From NCBI RefSeq assembly GCF_026745355.1, contig NC_079206.1, positions 1,915,800-1,979,799 of the forward strand: DNA of 64,000 bases, read 5' to 3'. Made by a program: the position numbers and the translations under genes. The stretch is from Beta vulgaris subsp. vulgaris (taxonomy: Eukaryota; Streptophyta; Magnoliopsida; Caryophyllales; Amaranthaceae). Every line of letters starts with the position of its first letter. Within the stretch, counting starts at the first letter, position 1. Positions 45,866 to 57,315 of the stretch are shown one piece after another. A model generated the notes under the pieces. That model worked only from the letters and a program-made list of their open reading frames with translations. It ran no database searches and was not told where the DNA came from.

Positions 45866-47104
45866 CATCGAATTTCTTTTCTCTTGATTAAAGAAAAGCA
45901 AAAAATCAAATTAGATTAGGAAATAGAACTCAATCTACGGATGCAAACTAATCTTCATCTGATTTTCATTTGTCGAAACTTCTAAAAACTTAATTAATCT
46001 AACTTGTTTGAAATTCTTAGTCTTAAACATCTTATTTGAGCTTATTTAAAACATCATAGTTGTGAATACAAGTCGGGTAGCCTTTCATTGACCCTAAATT
46101 AAACTTATTGAGCTTAGCTAACCTAAATTTTTAAAAAACAAGTTAAAAATAAGGTGGGGAGAATAGCTCCTTAGTGGTATTAGCTAGGTTTTTGCCTTCC
46201 CTAAACCACCTCAATTAACCCATTGTCAAAATGACTTTCTATCCACTTTTTGAAATTTGTAAGTAAATCTATACAATTTTATCATAATGGGTTTTTAAAC
46301 CAGGAAAACTTCCATGCATACATGGTGCTTTCCCTTAAAGATTTTTACTTCATGTAATTCACATACAATTAAAAAAAATATAAAATGTATTGTATAAGAT
46401 TTGATTCCGTGACATCAAACTTATATTTTGAACTCTTAACCATTAAATCAAGTGATATACGGTGTTATCAAATTAAAGGTAAATACTCTTTAATGAAAAT
46501 TATAATTATTAGGATATAGCATGCACCTAAAAACTAGATGTGTTAAATTAAGTCGTGGAGTGAAACTTAATTAGTTGAATCTGTGAAACTTGGAACAAGG
46601 AGTCTGCATGTCAAACTTGATGCATAGTTATCTAAGTTTAGACTATAGTTAACATGGGCGGTTCTTGACCCATGTAGTATGGCAACATAATAGGCCCCCT
46701 AATTTATATAGACCCCAAAATATATTTATACTAGTTTTGAAGCCCGTGCGTTGCACGGGTTGTTTTTTATATACATTTTTTGTAATTTTTTGTTAACATT
46801 ATTGATTTTGTGTTACTGTAAAATGAGATTTTTCAACACGATTTTATTTACATACTTCATTTGTTAACTGTATATTTAGACCAATCAACTTTTAGTAAAA
46901 AAAACAATTATAATTGTCAATATTACCTTTACTTTATGTTAATAAAATCATCATGAATTATTCATCAAATTGCCTCATAAAGTCGCGCTTACTTTAGTAA
47001 GGACTTACTTATCCCCTATACTTGTTAATTAAAGGAGTACTTCTATACTAAACTACATTTTTTTTTTTTCTTAAAAATCATGCCCAAACCCATTATTGTA
47101 GTAG
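45866..47104. other. Intergenic with a palindromic end motif
   Basis: AT-rich, no gene. At 46731-46763 ctagttttgaagcccgtgcgttgcacgggttg contains a perfect hairpin (cccgtgc...gcacggg). Similar motifs occur at the ends of plant non-autonomous rolling-circle or other DNA elements. No matching second end was found. Confidence 0.4.
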
Positions 47105-47674
47105 AAAAAGAATCGGTTTTTTCACCATATACCCCTGACAATTTTTTTTTGCACCGTATACCCTTTCAAGTTTCCAAATTCATCATATACCCCTCACTTT
47201 TCGAAAAATACATCAACTTACCCTTTTGACTAACGGTGTTAGACTTCCGTTAGTCATTAGGCCCTAATCCTCTCCTAATCCTAATTAACTATCATAAACC
47301 CTAAACCCTAAATAACCCTAATAACAATAAGAAACCCTAAAAACCTAACTAACCCTAAAGCCCACCAGCCCACCCCAGCCCATCCACCACCCCCAACACC
47401 CCCAGTCCCACCAGACCACCATCCCCAACACCCCAGCCGCAACCTCGCCTACCCCCACAAGACCACCACCCCCACCACCCCAGCCGCAACCTCGCCTACC
47501 CCCACCAGACGACCACCCCCACCACCCCAGCCGCAACCTTGCCCACCCCCACCCTACCAAAATTTCGCACCTGTGACCCCCACCCCACCAGATTTTTGCA
47601 TTGTGAACCCCACCACTCAGTTTTTCGAAGCCCACCCACCACCACCACCCCCTAAAAATACTCGCACCACCTTG

Positions 47675-47890
47675 AGAATGTTACACCACCCCAGAAACCG
47701 TTCGCACCACCCGAAAACAGTTCGCACCATCCCAGAAACCGTTCGCACCACCCCAGAAACCGTTCGCACCACCCGGAAACCGTTCGCACCACCCCATAAA
47801 CCGTTCGCACCACCCCAGAAACCGTTCACACCACCCGATAACCCTTCACACCACCCCAAAAATCGTTCGCACCACCCGGAAGCCCCTAAA
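47675..47890. repeat. GC-rich minisatellite, about 22-24-bp units
   Basis: Eight or so units of the type ccagaaaccgttcgcaccac in tandem. Open frames over it on both strands (Pro/Thr/Arg-rich plus, Gly/Val/Trp-rich minus) follow from the repeat. Confidence 0.85.
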
Positions 47891-48204
47891 ACCTCGCACC
47901 ATCCTCGCACCTCACTGAAAAATGTCGCACCATCCTCGCTGCGGGGAGGGAGTTGCGCAATTTTGCAGGGGAGGAGGGGTTGCGCGAGTTTGTGAGGCAG
48001 GTAAGGGAGACTTTTTCGGTGATGTGGGGTGTCAGAAGGTGGAGGGGGTTGCGGTGGGGTTTGCGGTGCTGCGGGCGGCAGAAAGGGGAGGGGGTTGCGG
48101 CGCTGTGGGTGGGGAAGGAGTGGCTTCGGGGGTGGTGGGGATGGGGACTGCAGGGGTGGGGTTGGGGTTGGGTATGGGGATGGGGATGGGGGTGGGGGAT
48201 GGGG

Positions 48205-48275
48205 TTAGGGTTAGGGTTAGGATATTAGGGAGAGGGTATTAGGGTTAGGGTTAGGATTAGGGTTAGTTAAGTAGG
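48205..48275. repeat. Telomere-like TTAGGG repeats inside the MULE
   Basis: ggttagggttagggttagg and later ggttagggttaggattagggtt. The unit is mainly TTAGGG, not the usual plant TTTAGGG. The inverse appears at 47277-47360 in the other arm. Confidence 0.8.
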
Positions 48276-48743
48276 ATTAGAGGATGATTAGGGGTTAATG
48301 ACTAACGGAGTTTAATGCCGTTAGTCATTAAGGGTAACTGGATGTATTTTTTCAAAAGTGAGGGGTATATGGTGAATTTCAAAAGTCGAAAGGGTATACG
48401 GTGCAAAAAAAAAATTTGTCAGGGGTATATGGTGAAAAAACCGAAAAAGAATTGATAAAATATTTGTCATTATACCCTTATTTTTAAATTATCTTTAATA
48501 TCTTTAGTTATCTATTAATAAAGTTTATAAAAAGTTGATATAAAGTTAGTATTGCAATGGTTGTTTCCATCTCTAAATAAGTGAAGACATGTTGACCGGT
48601 ATTGTCAACTAACATATCAATATGTCACTATGATAAAAGTTTAAAAATAAAATAAAGTAGATATTGAGTGGCCACAAATGCAAAGAAGCTATCATTGAAA
48701 ATGTTGGCTACTTTAGTAGATTTGCAGCTGTTCATTAGATGTT

Positions 48744-48767
48744 TTTTTTTTTTTTACAGGAAGCAGC
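48744..48767 (-). mobile_element. Ultra-short retroposon insertion
   Basis: A T-run followed by acaggaagcagc lies between exact 12-bp copies of tcattagatgtt (48732-48743, 48768-48779). Confidence 0.55.
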
Positions 48768-48924
48768 TCATTAGATGTTATCGTATAGTTTAGGCAAATC
48801 TCAAAAATCAAGTTTTTTTATTTTATTTTGTGATTTTATATGTGAATCATAGCTGTAGAGTGAATATACAGTATAGTCGTAATTATAATAGATTCCTAGT
48901 TATAATAGATCCCTAAAAGATAAT

Positions 48925-49287
48925 ATTTTTTGGTTTTTGACATGGCCGTAGAGTGAATAAACTCTTATCTCTCAAACTCTAAATTTTATTATCTCTGCAA
49001 CTCTAAATTTTATTATCTTTAAATTAATAAGATGATGTGGCAATCCTAGGTGGCGCGCTCTATGCTCCCGAAATTTTTGGTTTTTGTCATAGTCGTAGAC
49101 TGAATAAACTCTTATCTCTCAAACTCTAAATATGCTCCCGAAATTTTTTATTTTTGTCATAGCCGTAGAGTGAATAAACTTATCTCTCAAACTCTAAATT
49201 TTATTATCTCTCCAACTCTAAATTTTATTATCTCTAAATTAATAACATGATGTGGCAATCCTAGGTGGCGCGCTCTATGCTCCCGAA
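48925..49287. repeat. Tandem repeat of about 150-bp units
   Basis: Three units starting near ttttggtttttgacatggccgtag. The first and third are complete through atgatgtggcaatcc, taggtggcgcgc and tatgctcccgaaa; the middle one is truncated to about 70 bp. The block ends gctcccgaaaaattcc. Confidence 0.75.
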
Positions 49288-49351
49288 AAATTCCTCTTTT
49301 GTATATATATATTGATTTAATGTATTAAAAGAAATACAAAATTAAAGCATT

Positions 49352-49480
49352 TGGATCAGTGGTAAAATGATAGGGGAAGGATAACAAGGATGCGGGTTCA
49401 ATTCTTGGTAGAAGCAAAACTCATTTAATTCTTGGTGCATACCCTTACTCGGGAGCCCATGTTGTTCATGAATTTGGGGC
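49352..49480 (+). mobile_element. Possible tRNA-derived SINE
   Basis: ggatcagtggtaaaatg resembles an A box and gcgggttcaattcttgg a B box, about 40 bases apart, followed by ttggtgcatacccttactcggg. No A-tail or duplication is visible. Confidence 0.45.
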
Positions 49481-51494
49481 CTTTCACATGTTTGTGTAAT
49501 TAACTAATTGAATGCTTGTATTTTAACTTGTTAAAATTAATACTATATCTCCATCATACCAACCATTCTTTGCGTTTCTTAAAAATAGTTTCACTTTGAC
49601 ATTTTTCAATATTCACAAATTTCACTTTGACGATCATCGTTTGTAATTATATATATGTAACTACTTTTTATAATTTTTACAAATACATAATTAAAGATAT
49701 TAGTGGTCAAATTAAAGTTTTGCATTGACATGCATGAAAAGTAAAAGTGGGGAGATCTTTAGAAAACGGAGAGAATATCTCATAGAAGTATTTTTTTTTT
49801 TAAAAAAGGCCTAATTGCTGTGTTTTTATAATATATTTAGTTGAGTCTTGAACAAGTGCTAATTATAATATTCATAAGAAGTTTTGTAATTTTTTAAATT
49901 TGTTTAGAAGAATTAAGCTTTTTAACTGATCATATAATCACACGTATGAAGTAATATACTGACTCTTTTTATAGAATAATTTTGATTATAATATATTTAG
50001 GTTGTTTTCTTTAGTTGAATGAAAATTTTCTTGTGTCCTTTAGTTATTACAAAAATAAGTTAGGATGTCATTTTTCATGACAAGTAAAATGTTCTTTAAC
50101 TAAGGATTAATAATCATTGTTATATATTGATCCTCTCACGTTTATATCTTATGACAAATTTCATTACTATGGTATAAAATGTAAATCCTCATTGGGGAAT
50201 AAGTTAGGATGTCATATCTTTTTGTCATGACTCATGACAATTAAATTATTCTTGAACTAAATAAAAGTACTAATTGTTATACTTATATCGATGCTCTCAC
50301 GTTTATATTATAATTTCGTTACGATGGAATAACACAAATTTACGCTAGAACAAATTGGAAGTCTGTCTTTAAATGACAAAAATATTTGCTTCTTTTATTC
50401 TTTTTTCTCCTTCATCTTGCAAGAAATTATATAATTCTTTTTATTTTTATAAATTAGCAAGAAACTAGTTCAAACCACTAGTTAAGTCACTTATATAATT
50501 CCTTATATAACATCATAGTTTTGAACCTTGTATTATTGTATACATGGAAGATGTCTTCCAAATAGGCAAATATCCTCACTCATTAGCAATTTCATTTTGA
50601 TAATAAGGTGATCTACCTAAGCTTTAATTCTCACAATTTTTCAATCCAATTCATTGAATAGATTAAGTTGATCACCAATTAAAGTAAAATACTTATTAAA
50701 ATAATTAAAGTAGTCACTATATGAAAAAAAGACGACGTATTTTCTTTTTAATATTAAACTTAGATCGCGCTTACTTTTAAATTATAAGTAAACGATCTCT
50801 TACAAGACTAATGAATCACGATTTTCGATCAAAATTCAATGAACCAAAATGGATCTCACTCTCAAATCCCAACCATAACACAATAGGTGTTCACTAGGCA
50901 TAGGATGCTAGGATTACAAATATAACACAATTGCGTGGATTATACTAGAACCGTTATGATACCACTCTACCAATAACAATACACCACTACCCAAACGGCC
51001 AAACGCAATACCAACAACCCTATAGTATCACATCCATGATCCATACACATGTCAATATGTCATGCTGCCTTTTTTATTTATTATCATCATCCAATTGACA
51101 CTTTTGCTCTTCTTAACAACTAAGCAAAATATCAAAAACACTTCACATTAAAATAAAAGTATCTCAAAATGTGAACTCACCGAAGATCCTAGAATAACAA
51201 GGACATCTTATGACTTAGTCCAATTTGTCCCAATCTTCTAGATTAAATTAACATCCTCTCCCTCAATCTCTCTCTCCTATTTTCCCTAAAGTAAACGCGT
51301 TTTTTCGCCGACGATATTCTCTCATTCGCTCACCTAATAATCCAAATAAAAAATCAACACATATCTTAAAATATCCTTAATCCTCCTTTTATCTCGTTAA
51401 CGATGTAACATTTGTATAGCACAGTTATATAATTACAATTTTTATTACACTGGAATGTAACATTCAAGTCATTTTTTGTTTGTTTGCTCATTTA
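49481..51494. other. Intergenic, no gene
   Basis: AT-rich. 49556-49800 has faint inverted ends resembling a worn Stowaway element (ctttgcgtttcttaaaaatag / ctttagaaaacggagag). The rest has no recognised feature. Confidence 0.4.
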
Positions 51495-51796
51495 GCGTTT
51501 GGTTCATATGAGTCTAATATGAGGTATGGGTTTAGAATGAACAAAACCCATACCTAGTGTTTGTTTAATAATTTGATAAATTTAAAACCCATATCTTAAA
51601 CCCATACGGTATGGGGTTTAGAAATCGAAGGGGAGGTGAGTTTGACTCATACCAATACCTCTAGGTATTAAATAGAAGAAAACATTTCATTTCCAAATCA
51701 AACCAAACACATGGTATTAGGTATTAAGTTCCAAACCTATACCACCTGGGTTTCATTCCTGATTCCAAACCCATACCTCTACATGAACCAAACACC
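51495..51796. mobile_element. Tourist-like MITE
   Basis: Ends gcgtttggttcatatgag / acatgaaccaaacac are inverted. Flanking triplets are tta and a one-base variant. Internal text repeats aaacccatacc / ggtatgggttt. Confidence 0.55.
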
Positions 51797-52281
51797 TGAG
51801 GTTTCAAATAAGCAAATGAACAAAAATTAACTTTGTACTGACGTACTGTGCACATGATACATCTGGGTGTATGATGAATGTACTCGCGATATAATGTATT
51901 AGTTTGATTTTAATATCTTAATTTGATATATGTGAAAAATTTAATATTATAAAAGTATACATTAAAATGAATCTAATAAGATTTCATTTGACAATATTTA
52001 TAAAAATTTGTAAGATAACAAATATATAGCAATTAGAATATAAATGTTACATTTCTTAAATAACGAAAGTAATACTTCATTCGTTCTTAAATAAGTGAAA
52101 TATGTCTTTTTTTTTATATAAGAACTTTTTGAAAGAATTTTTTCACAAATTTTAAAATGGATTAAGTACAAATTCTTCTATCATAGACTAATTTTTGTTT
52201 ATTAGTTATGTAAAACTCTTTTTTTATTACAATTTGTTAATCCTATTCACAAACCTTGTGATAAATTTTTTTAGTACACTA

Positions 52282-52581
52282 GGCCTTGTTTGGTTGTATA
52301 TAGGAAGTCATACTTCTTAAAAAGTTATTTTTTCCTGTATTTGAAATTCCTCGTAAGTGTAAAATTGTGTTTGGTTGATAATGAAAAATAGAACTTCTTA
52401 TGGGAAGCTCTACTTACCTATGGGGACCTAGGTAAATAACTTGCTCCAGTTTGGAGGGAGTAAAACTTTCTAGAAAATGCAAATTCTCATAATTTTGCCA
52501 ACCAAACAACTTCATATACTTTTACTTCTTAGAAATGAAATTTGTACTTTTCATGATTTGTTTTCTAAATCAAATAGGGCC
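52282..52581. mobile_element. Tourist-like MITE in the NRP promoter
   Basis: 300 bp. Ends ggccttgtttggttg and aaatcaaatagggcc, flanking cta and tta. Its right end is about 120 bp upstream of the NRP TATA box, so it could affect NRP expression. That effect is inference. Confidence 0.7.
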
Positions 52582-52702
52582 TTAATACACTATACATTTC
52601 TCCGTATAACTTTCCTTTTCTTTTCTACAGTTTCTTTTGCTTTGACAAATTTACACGTTATCCTGCCTCTGATTTCCTCGAACTTTCCTCAAAGACTCTT
52701 CT

Positions 52703-52711
52703 TTTATATAT
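52703..52711 (+). promoter_or_regulatory. TATA box of NRP
   Basis: TTTATATAT, followed about 30 bases later by ttcacccattactc, a plausible transcription start near 52735. That leaves a leader of about 120 bases with a CT-rich stretch before the ATG at 52857. Confidence 0.55.
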
Positions 52712-52856
52712 CTACCTGCTTTCACCCATTACTCATTTGTGAAGTCTTCTTCCATAAAACAAAACACCCAACAAAGTAACAACTACTCTTTTCACTTTAC
52801 TAATACTTTTTCCCTCTAATTTATCAATCTTTTCTCTGAAGCATTTCGTCGAACAC

Positions 52857-55800
52857 ATGGAGAACAACCAACAATCATTCTTTCAATTCAGCGATCAACT
52901 TCGTGTTCAAAACTCAAACTTAGCCAATCTTTCTCTTAACGATTCAATATGGAGCGTTAGTTCATACCCGACTAAAAAAACCGAAGGTCGCCGGAATTTC
53001 GACATTCGGGTCGGAGGAGATCTTGACCCGAAGCACCCGGGTAATTTCAACATCAACAACAACAACAACACTCATTCTTCTAACCCAGATTTCAACAACT
53101 CCTTTAACGATGGTTGGAAACTCGGGTCGGGTTTCGGGTCGGGTATAAATCTCAATGGTGGGTTCAACAAAGGGATTTATTCAAAGGGTGTTGTTGGTGT
53201 AAATCAGAATGATCAATTTTTGAAGAGTTTCAATGTGAATAATAATAATATTGGTTTAAAAGGGCACAAGAATATATCTTTGAAAGGGGAAGATAATCAA
53301 CATTTAATTGGAGGAAAAGGGAAGAAAAATAAAGAGATTAAGAAGGAAAATAACAGCAGTAAAAATAATAATAATAATGATTTTAATGGTGAAAGTAAAA
53401 GTGGTGTTGATAAAAGGTTTAAGACTTTACCACCATCTGAGGCACTTCCAAGAGATGAAACTGTTGGTGGGTATATTTTTGTGTGTAATAATGATACCAT
53501 GGAGGAAAATCTCAAGAGACAACTTTTTGGTATGTTTTTTTTTCTCTCAAGATTTTTTTTTTTACTGCATTTTTTTGAATTATGTTGATTATTGTGTTTT
53601 GATGGTAAAATTGCTTCTCTAATTTCTCATAAGTGACAAATATATATTAGTTTTTCTCCCCTGTCATTGCAAGTAACTTTTGATGATGAGAAAGAATTGT
53701 AACATTATTTAGTTTTTGATTTTCATGGATGGGGAATTTTGATGGATGTTATAGTTTGACATATGAATTTTTTTGATTCTTATGTGGGAAAGCATGGATT
53801 TTTGACATAGGGTTACTGTTATTATTCAGCAAATTTTGATTTCTAGTAAAGGATTTGTATTTTTATATGTTGTGTGTGCTTTTAATGTTTAGGAGGTCCA
53901 TATTAGGTGAATTTATGTTTGAACCATGTGAAGGTTTAGGAATTTGCGTTTTTTTTTGGGATACATAGGGAATTTATATTATATAATGTTGTATGCTTTG
54001 TCTCTTTCTATCTGAAGATGGATTATGGTTAAGATTGGTCAGTCAATCATGTGAAACTTTCATTCTTTAATGTTTCTTGCTTTCTGTATTTAGGCCAGTT
54101 TATCCTTACTGAAAAAGTGAGGGATTGGTGTGATTTTCATGTTGCATGCTAGTTCTATAGTTTCAAGCTAGGTTGCAGAGACCGATACGGGAACGGGTAC
54201 GGATTCGGGTATGGGGACGGAAAATGACAAGATTTTGAAATTTTAGGAATGGGTAGGCATACCCATAGAGGGTACATATCAGGCACGGGTACGGATACGA
54301 GTATGGGACCTAAAAGAAGTACCCGTGCTACATAGGTTTCAAGTAGCTAGAGTGCTAGACATATGATATGGTGATTGGTGAGCAAGTGGACGTTGTACAT
54401 GGTTTATAAAGCTTCAAGTAGTTCGGAATTAAGGATTGATTTTATATCTTGTTGGTAGGGGTGCTAATGAGCCTAATTCGCTCTGTAAATTGCTCAAGCT
54501 TGGCTCAAACTTTCATTAGTTGAGCACACCTAAGTTTTTTCTATTATTGAGCACAAGTTTGGCTAGAGAACCTTGTGAAGAACCCCAAAATATATATTGT
54601 GTCCTATTCATTCTACATATGTTTAGTTTAACTCAAAATATATAGTAAAAATGTGCACCATACTTGTGGGAAGCTCAAAAGAAGTAGCAAACCTCAAGTT
54701 GAATCTTAAGGTAAAGTTTGAAAATTTAAACTCGAACCTTGGCTCGAGCTTGAATGAAAGTGTTACGAGCTGAGCCGCTACTCGGCTTAGCTTGTTAATA
54801 CCACCTAGATACTTCTAAGAATGTTAATATCTGTACTTACATAAAGTAAAGACAAGTGGTATAGTTAACAAGTGGTAGTACATGGTTTTTAAATCTGGAA
54901 ATGGTTGATAATTAAAGATTGATCAATATCTTCTTATGTAATTTTCTATATATTCATAAAGTTCAGACATATGATGCAAGTCAAGAAGTGGTAGTACAAT
55001 GTTTTCAAATTTGAAAGTAGTTGGAAGTGGGAAAGAGAGTCATGAACTCATGAACTTTAATTGTGTTTTTAGGTTTGCCGCCACGTTACCGGGATTCAGT
55101 ACGGCAAATAACTCCAGGGTTACCCCTTTTTCTCTACAACTACTCCACCCACCAGCTTCATGGTATATATGAGGTGAGTCACAGTTATAATTAATTTTAT
55201 TTGTTGAAGTGGTTGGTTATGACTTGTAGGTTACATATTACTATGAAGGAAAATGACTTGTGATGTACTTCTGATAAGTTATTGATTAATTAAGTTGAGC
55301 GTGATTTAGGAATGGAAATGAAAGCTAATACATATTTTGTGTATAGGCTGCCAGTTTTGGAGGAACAAACATTGATCCAACAGCCTGGGAAGACAAAAAG
55401 AATGCTGGCGAATCTCGTTTCCCTGCTCAGGTACATTAAGAATCTCTGCCTCCTGTCTGCAAGTTTGCTGTTTCTTTGCTCAATTTCACATATATAACAG
55501 GATCTTGCAACACTTGTGGTGCATTTGCTTCACTTAACTTTTACTGATCAGAGCTTACTAGCTTTGAAGTTAACTTATCTAAGCTTGTTGTAATTGTGAA
55601 TTTGACTTGGAAGCCCTTATTAACCCTCGACTTCAACATACGAACTTACATGGACTAAATGAGAATGAACTTTTTATCTGATCTTACTTCTCCTGAAACA
55701 AGGTAAAATTAAGTTGAGGAAAACAAAGACGTAACAGAGTGGAATAATGTGTAATTGTATAGCATACTAGGTTATTTGTGTTTGAAACGTGCTGAGGTGC

Positions 55801-56182
55801 TTTTCCCTTATGCTCGTATTTGAGTGTCTAGATGAAGGATTACTGTATGTAGCATACTAGATTATTGTAACATACACATTGTTGTGCTTCGAGATTTTTT
55901 GCTGACATACTTACCATCTCAATCTACTTGTAGGTGAGAGTCCAAACTAGACAACTTTGTGAACCTTTAGATGAGGATGCTTTCAGGCCAATCCTTCACC
56001 ACTATGACGGTCCCAAGTTCCGCCTTGAGTTAAGCGTGCCAGAGGTAAACTCACTGAGAACATATCCGATATGGTATACGTCGAATATCAAATGCTTTGT
56101 TCTAATTCTAATATATGCTGTTTCTTTTGTGTGCTTGCAGGCTCTTTCACTTCTGGATATTTTTGCCGAGAACCACGCTTGA
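52857..56182 (+). CDS. NRP: NRP, asparagine-rich DCD-domain protein
   Basis: Five exons, all GT-AG with matching phases: 52857-53529, 55073-55173, 55347-55430, 55934-56044 and 56141-56182. They total 1,011 nt and encode 336 aa. Residues 6-33 hold the conserved N-terminal motif (FSDQLRVQNSNLANLSLNDS). Residues 60-180 are Asn-rich with a lysine cluster (GKGKKNKEIKKE). Residues ~201-333 form the DCD (development and cell death) domain: ETVGGYIFVCNNDTMEENLK, RQLFGLPPRYRDSV, LFLYNYSTHQLHGIYE, ESRFPAQVRV and ILHHYDGPKFRLEL. Length and exon layout fit Arabidopsis At5g42050 and soybean N-rich protein (NRP), which act in ER-stress and osmotic-stress cell-death signalling and are stress-induced. No disruption seen. 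The protein is probably soluble: no signal peptide or membrane segment. Intron 1 (1,543 bp) carries two transposon insertions. Confidence 0.96.
54168..54335 (+). mobile_element. hAT-like MITE in NRP intron 1
   Basis: 168 bp with exact GTTTCAAG at 54160-54167 and 54336-54343. Ends ctaggttgcagag / gctacatag. Dense gggtacggat / acccgtg words throughout. Confidence 0.75.
54464..54815. mobile_element. Second hAT-like MITE in NRP intron 1
   Basis: Ends aggggtgctaatgagc and gcttgttaataccacct are inverted repeats. Internal gctcaagcttggctc / ggctcgagcttg words. No clear target duplication. Confidence 0.6.
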
Positions 56183-56600
56183 GAAAAGACGACCCATAAG
56201 TGGGGTGTCCCGTATACAGAACACATCAAACTCTTGTAGAAGATGATATGAAAGAGCTACATAGACGTATAGTATTATACGTATATCATACAGTGTGGTG
56301 GGTATGAAGACAAGAAATACATAAATATCATTAGAGCAGACAATCTTATTAGAACATGTTTTAATGACATACTTTTTGTAAAGTTGGCGTTACTTTGCCT
56401 GTATGTCAGTCGATATTTATAAAAAATAAGTAGATGAACGATAAGAGGTGCAAAATAATGCATGTGTTTAATGTTGCCTAGCTACCGCAAAGTGAGTGGT
56501 AAAGGTGTTATGTTAACCAGCTGTGTATATGTAAGTGGGGATTCTATGTTTTGTGCTCGTAAAAAATATATGGTTGATATGTGTTTGTTTTAAGGTACAT
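56183..56600 (+). promoter_or_regulatory. Probable NRP 3' untranslated region
   Basis: Follows the TGA with ordinary, non-repetitive sequence. AT-rich near-upstream signals such as aaaaaataagtag (56419-56431) and gtaaaaaatatatgg (56559-56573) could serve polyadenylation. The exact end cannot be told by eye. Confidence 0.4.
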
Positions 56601-56844
56601 GGCTACTTTGTCTTTATGTCGTTCTCCTGAATCATATTGCATAGGTGACAAACACTTTTTTTTGGTGAGATCTGTACGATCTTGCATTTGATAATTGCGT
56701 GCCTTCCATTTCGAAGCTATAAAAGGTATTGGAGGTTGGCTATTTTAGTTCCATATTCCATATAGTATAAATTGCGAGGGAATTTCGGATCCCCGTCGAT
56801 AGTTTTGTCATAGGGAGTTTAGAAGCAAACACTATTGGTTTATC

Positions 56845-57315
56845 GGGGCGTTTGTTTAGAGGGATAAGGATAAGAACGGAGGACATAAGAAAGGTAGTGT
56901 TTGTTTAAGCGGATAGAGATAGGTACAAGAATCTTTCTTATTCCAACAAAAAAAATAAAGAATGGGGTGGTATAAGGGTTTGTTTTTTCCAGCTTATTTT
57001 CAGTTTAGTTTAGTTCAGCTTTGGATAATCCTTTTACTATCACATATCATTATTCATTTCAGTTCAGTTCATTTGTTTTATGTCAAAGAGAATAGGTCCT
57101 AAATGAGGGGTAAAAAAAGAAGAAGATATCATTTTAACCTTTGATGAAAAGGAAGAAAGGAGATTAGGAGAGAGTTGTAAGGATATTTTGGTTACTTTGT
57201 CATTTATCTCAATCTTAATTTCAAGTTCCAACTAATATTAAACAAAGGAAAGTTTTATTTTCTTTCTATCTCACCCACCGGTTTCCTATCCTTCCTAAAC
57301 TTTATTCGAACGTCC
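56845..57315. mobile_element. Worn TIR element containing a Tourist copy
   Basis: ggggcgtttgtttagagggataaggataag on the left and cctatccttcctaaac, ttattcgaacgtcc on the right are inverted repeats. The Tourist element at 56976-57099 sits inside. Confidence 0.5.
56976..57099. mobile_element. Tourist-like MITE, TTCAG family
   Basis: 124 bp, ends gggtttgttttttcc / aaagagaataggtcc, TAA at 56973-56975 and 57100-57102, with internal ttcatttcagttcag. Confidence 0.85.

Larger units (their letters stand above)
47114..48443. mobile_element. Mutator-like element, intact ends, with telomere-like subterminal repeats
   Basis: 1,330 bp. Ends cggttttttcaccatatacc / ggtatatggtgaaaaaaccg and inverted similarity over about 150 bp. 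Exact 9-bp duplication AAAAAGAAT at 47105-47113 and 48444-48452. Next to the arms lie CCCTAA-type repeats (47277-47360) and their complement TTAGGG (48205-48275). The interior is C-rich on the left and G-rich on the right. No transposase. Related to 8868-10520. Confidence 0.9.

Noticed and set aside
47345..48242. Several long GC-rich frames on both strands (up to 140 codons)
   Set aside because: They follow from the C-rich/G-rich halves and the minisatellite of the MULE. No start context, domain or codon pattern supports a gene.
48180..48280. TTAGGG run as a chromosome end or interstitial telomere
   Set aside because: It is short, the unit is not the usual plant TTTAGGG, and it lies inside a MULE with intact ends and target duplication. 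The inverse sits in the other arm.
52857..53622. The frame at 53308-53622 and the read-through of exon 1 to 53588 as separate coding regions
   Set aside because: The first is out of frame with NRP. The second continues past a clear GT donor at 53530 into intron sequence, and the DCD domain resumes at 55073.
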